Below are positions 31,673-31,786 of a stretch of 31,786 nucleotides of DNA, piece by piece; within the stretch, counting starts at the first letter, position 1, and the number at the start of each line of letters is the position of its first letter. The position numbers were made by a program, and so were the translations under genes. Under the pieces are notes generated by a model. It was given only the letters and a program-made list of their open reading frames with translations. It had not been told where the DNA came from and did no database searches. Source of the DNA: an uncultured Campylobacter sp. (GTDB lineage: Bacteria > Campylobacterota > Campylobacteria > Campylobacterales > Campylobacteraceae); NCBI RefSeq assembly GCF_937981295.1, contig NZ_CALJPC010000105.1, forward strand, positions 1 through 31,786. Reading direction: 5' to 3'.

Positions 31673-31786
31673 CTTTTCTCCTTTAACTAAAATTTTAACT
31701 CGCGCGAAGCGCATAAAATAAACTCGCGAGCCGCAGACTCGCACCTTGAGCGTCGTAGGGGGATGGGTGGGGCTTGGGGCGGGAAG
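31673..31786. other. Sheath gene leader and G-rich sequence at the right edge
   Basis: CGTCGTAGGGG (31751-31761) repeats exactly the first 11 bases of the element at 21002. Five runs of three or more G follow (31758-31783), a strong G-quadruplex pattern. The window ends inside this sequence, so I cannot see whether the rest of the 21002 element is present. GCGAG/CTCGC words at about 31725-31742 can pair. Confidence 0.55.

Larger units (their letters stand above)
23531..31786 (-). mobile_element. Right part of a Mu-like prophage with P2-type contractile tail genes
   Basis: Minus-strand genes from the right edge to about 23725 follow the P2 tail order FI, FII, E/E', T, U, X, D, then DUF5675 and two cargo genes. 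Transposable Campylobacter prophages such as CJIE1 of C. jejuni have tails of this kind, so a Mu-like phage is likely, but no transposase gene is in the window. The left limit is set by short repeats at 23531-23611. The prophage continues beyond 31786. No tail gene is broken, so this part may be functional. Confidence 0.8.

Overview
The window looks like chromosome from an epsilonproteobacterium of the genus Campylobacter, probably one of the higher-GC oral-type species (C. gracilis, C. showae or C. rectus group; species not resolved). The grounds are the tig-clpP-def-comM-nnrED-purN operon, the NIF-type NifS/NifU pair, TGnTATAAT-like promoters without a clear -35 box, and very frequent AAATTT/CAAATTTGA words in and between genes.

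Layout. Bases 1-45 hold the tail of an unidentified gene, then about 600 bases without a gene. On the minus strand follow a lone periplasmic solute-binding protein (656-1444), nifU and nifS (1857-4061) and folE (4173-4757). Divergent from folE is a TonB-dependent siderophore receptor (4945-7095) behind a Fur-box-like site. From 7253 to 13414 runs a compact plus-strand housekeeping operon: trigger factor, ClpP, peptide deformylase, ComM/YifB ATPase, bifunctional NAD(P)HX repair enzyme and PurN. After a terminator and a perfect 20-bp inverted repeat comes a DUF3137 membrane protein (13543-14583).

The most interesting chromosomal part is 15149-23454, an expanded relative of the poorly understood ynbABCD operon of Escherichia coli. 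It has a CDP-alcohol phosphatidyltransferase (YnbA), CDP-diglyceride synthase (YnbB), a hydrolase-methyltransferase fusion (YnbC) and a PAP2-like/dual-specificity phosphatase fusion (YnbD). Interleaved are a PlsC-type acyltransferase, a DUF1287 gene broken by one amber codon, a small membrane protein and one doubtful ORF. Together they read as a self-contained accessory phospholipid pathway: acylate, activate with CTP, swap the head group, dephosphorylate, then remodel or methylate. YnbC carries in-frame 33-bp (11-residue) repeats, and NnrED and YnbD carry comparable low-complexity inserts. The cluster also holds a candidate small RNA, a long palindrome and a G-rich inverted-repeat element whose first 11 bases recur at the right edge of the window.

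From about 23530 to the right edge lies the right-hand part of a Mu-like/P2-tailed prophage, transcribed leftward: tail sheath, tail tube, tail chaperone E with a probable -1 frameshift product E+E', tape measure, U, X and D, in the P2 FETUD order. A DUF5675 protein follows, then an AT-rich two-gene cargo unit with its own promoter (GNAT acetyltransferase fused to a PUA-like domain, plus an ASCH protein), then a cluster of short repeats that probably marks the phage end. A small membrane-protein ORF lies on the opposite strand inside the tail operon. No tRNA, rRNA or CRISPR array was found.
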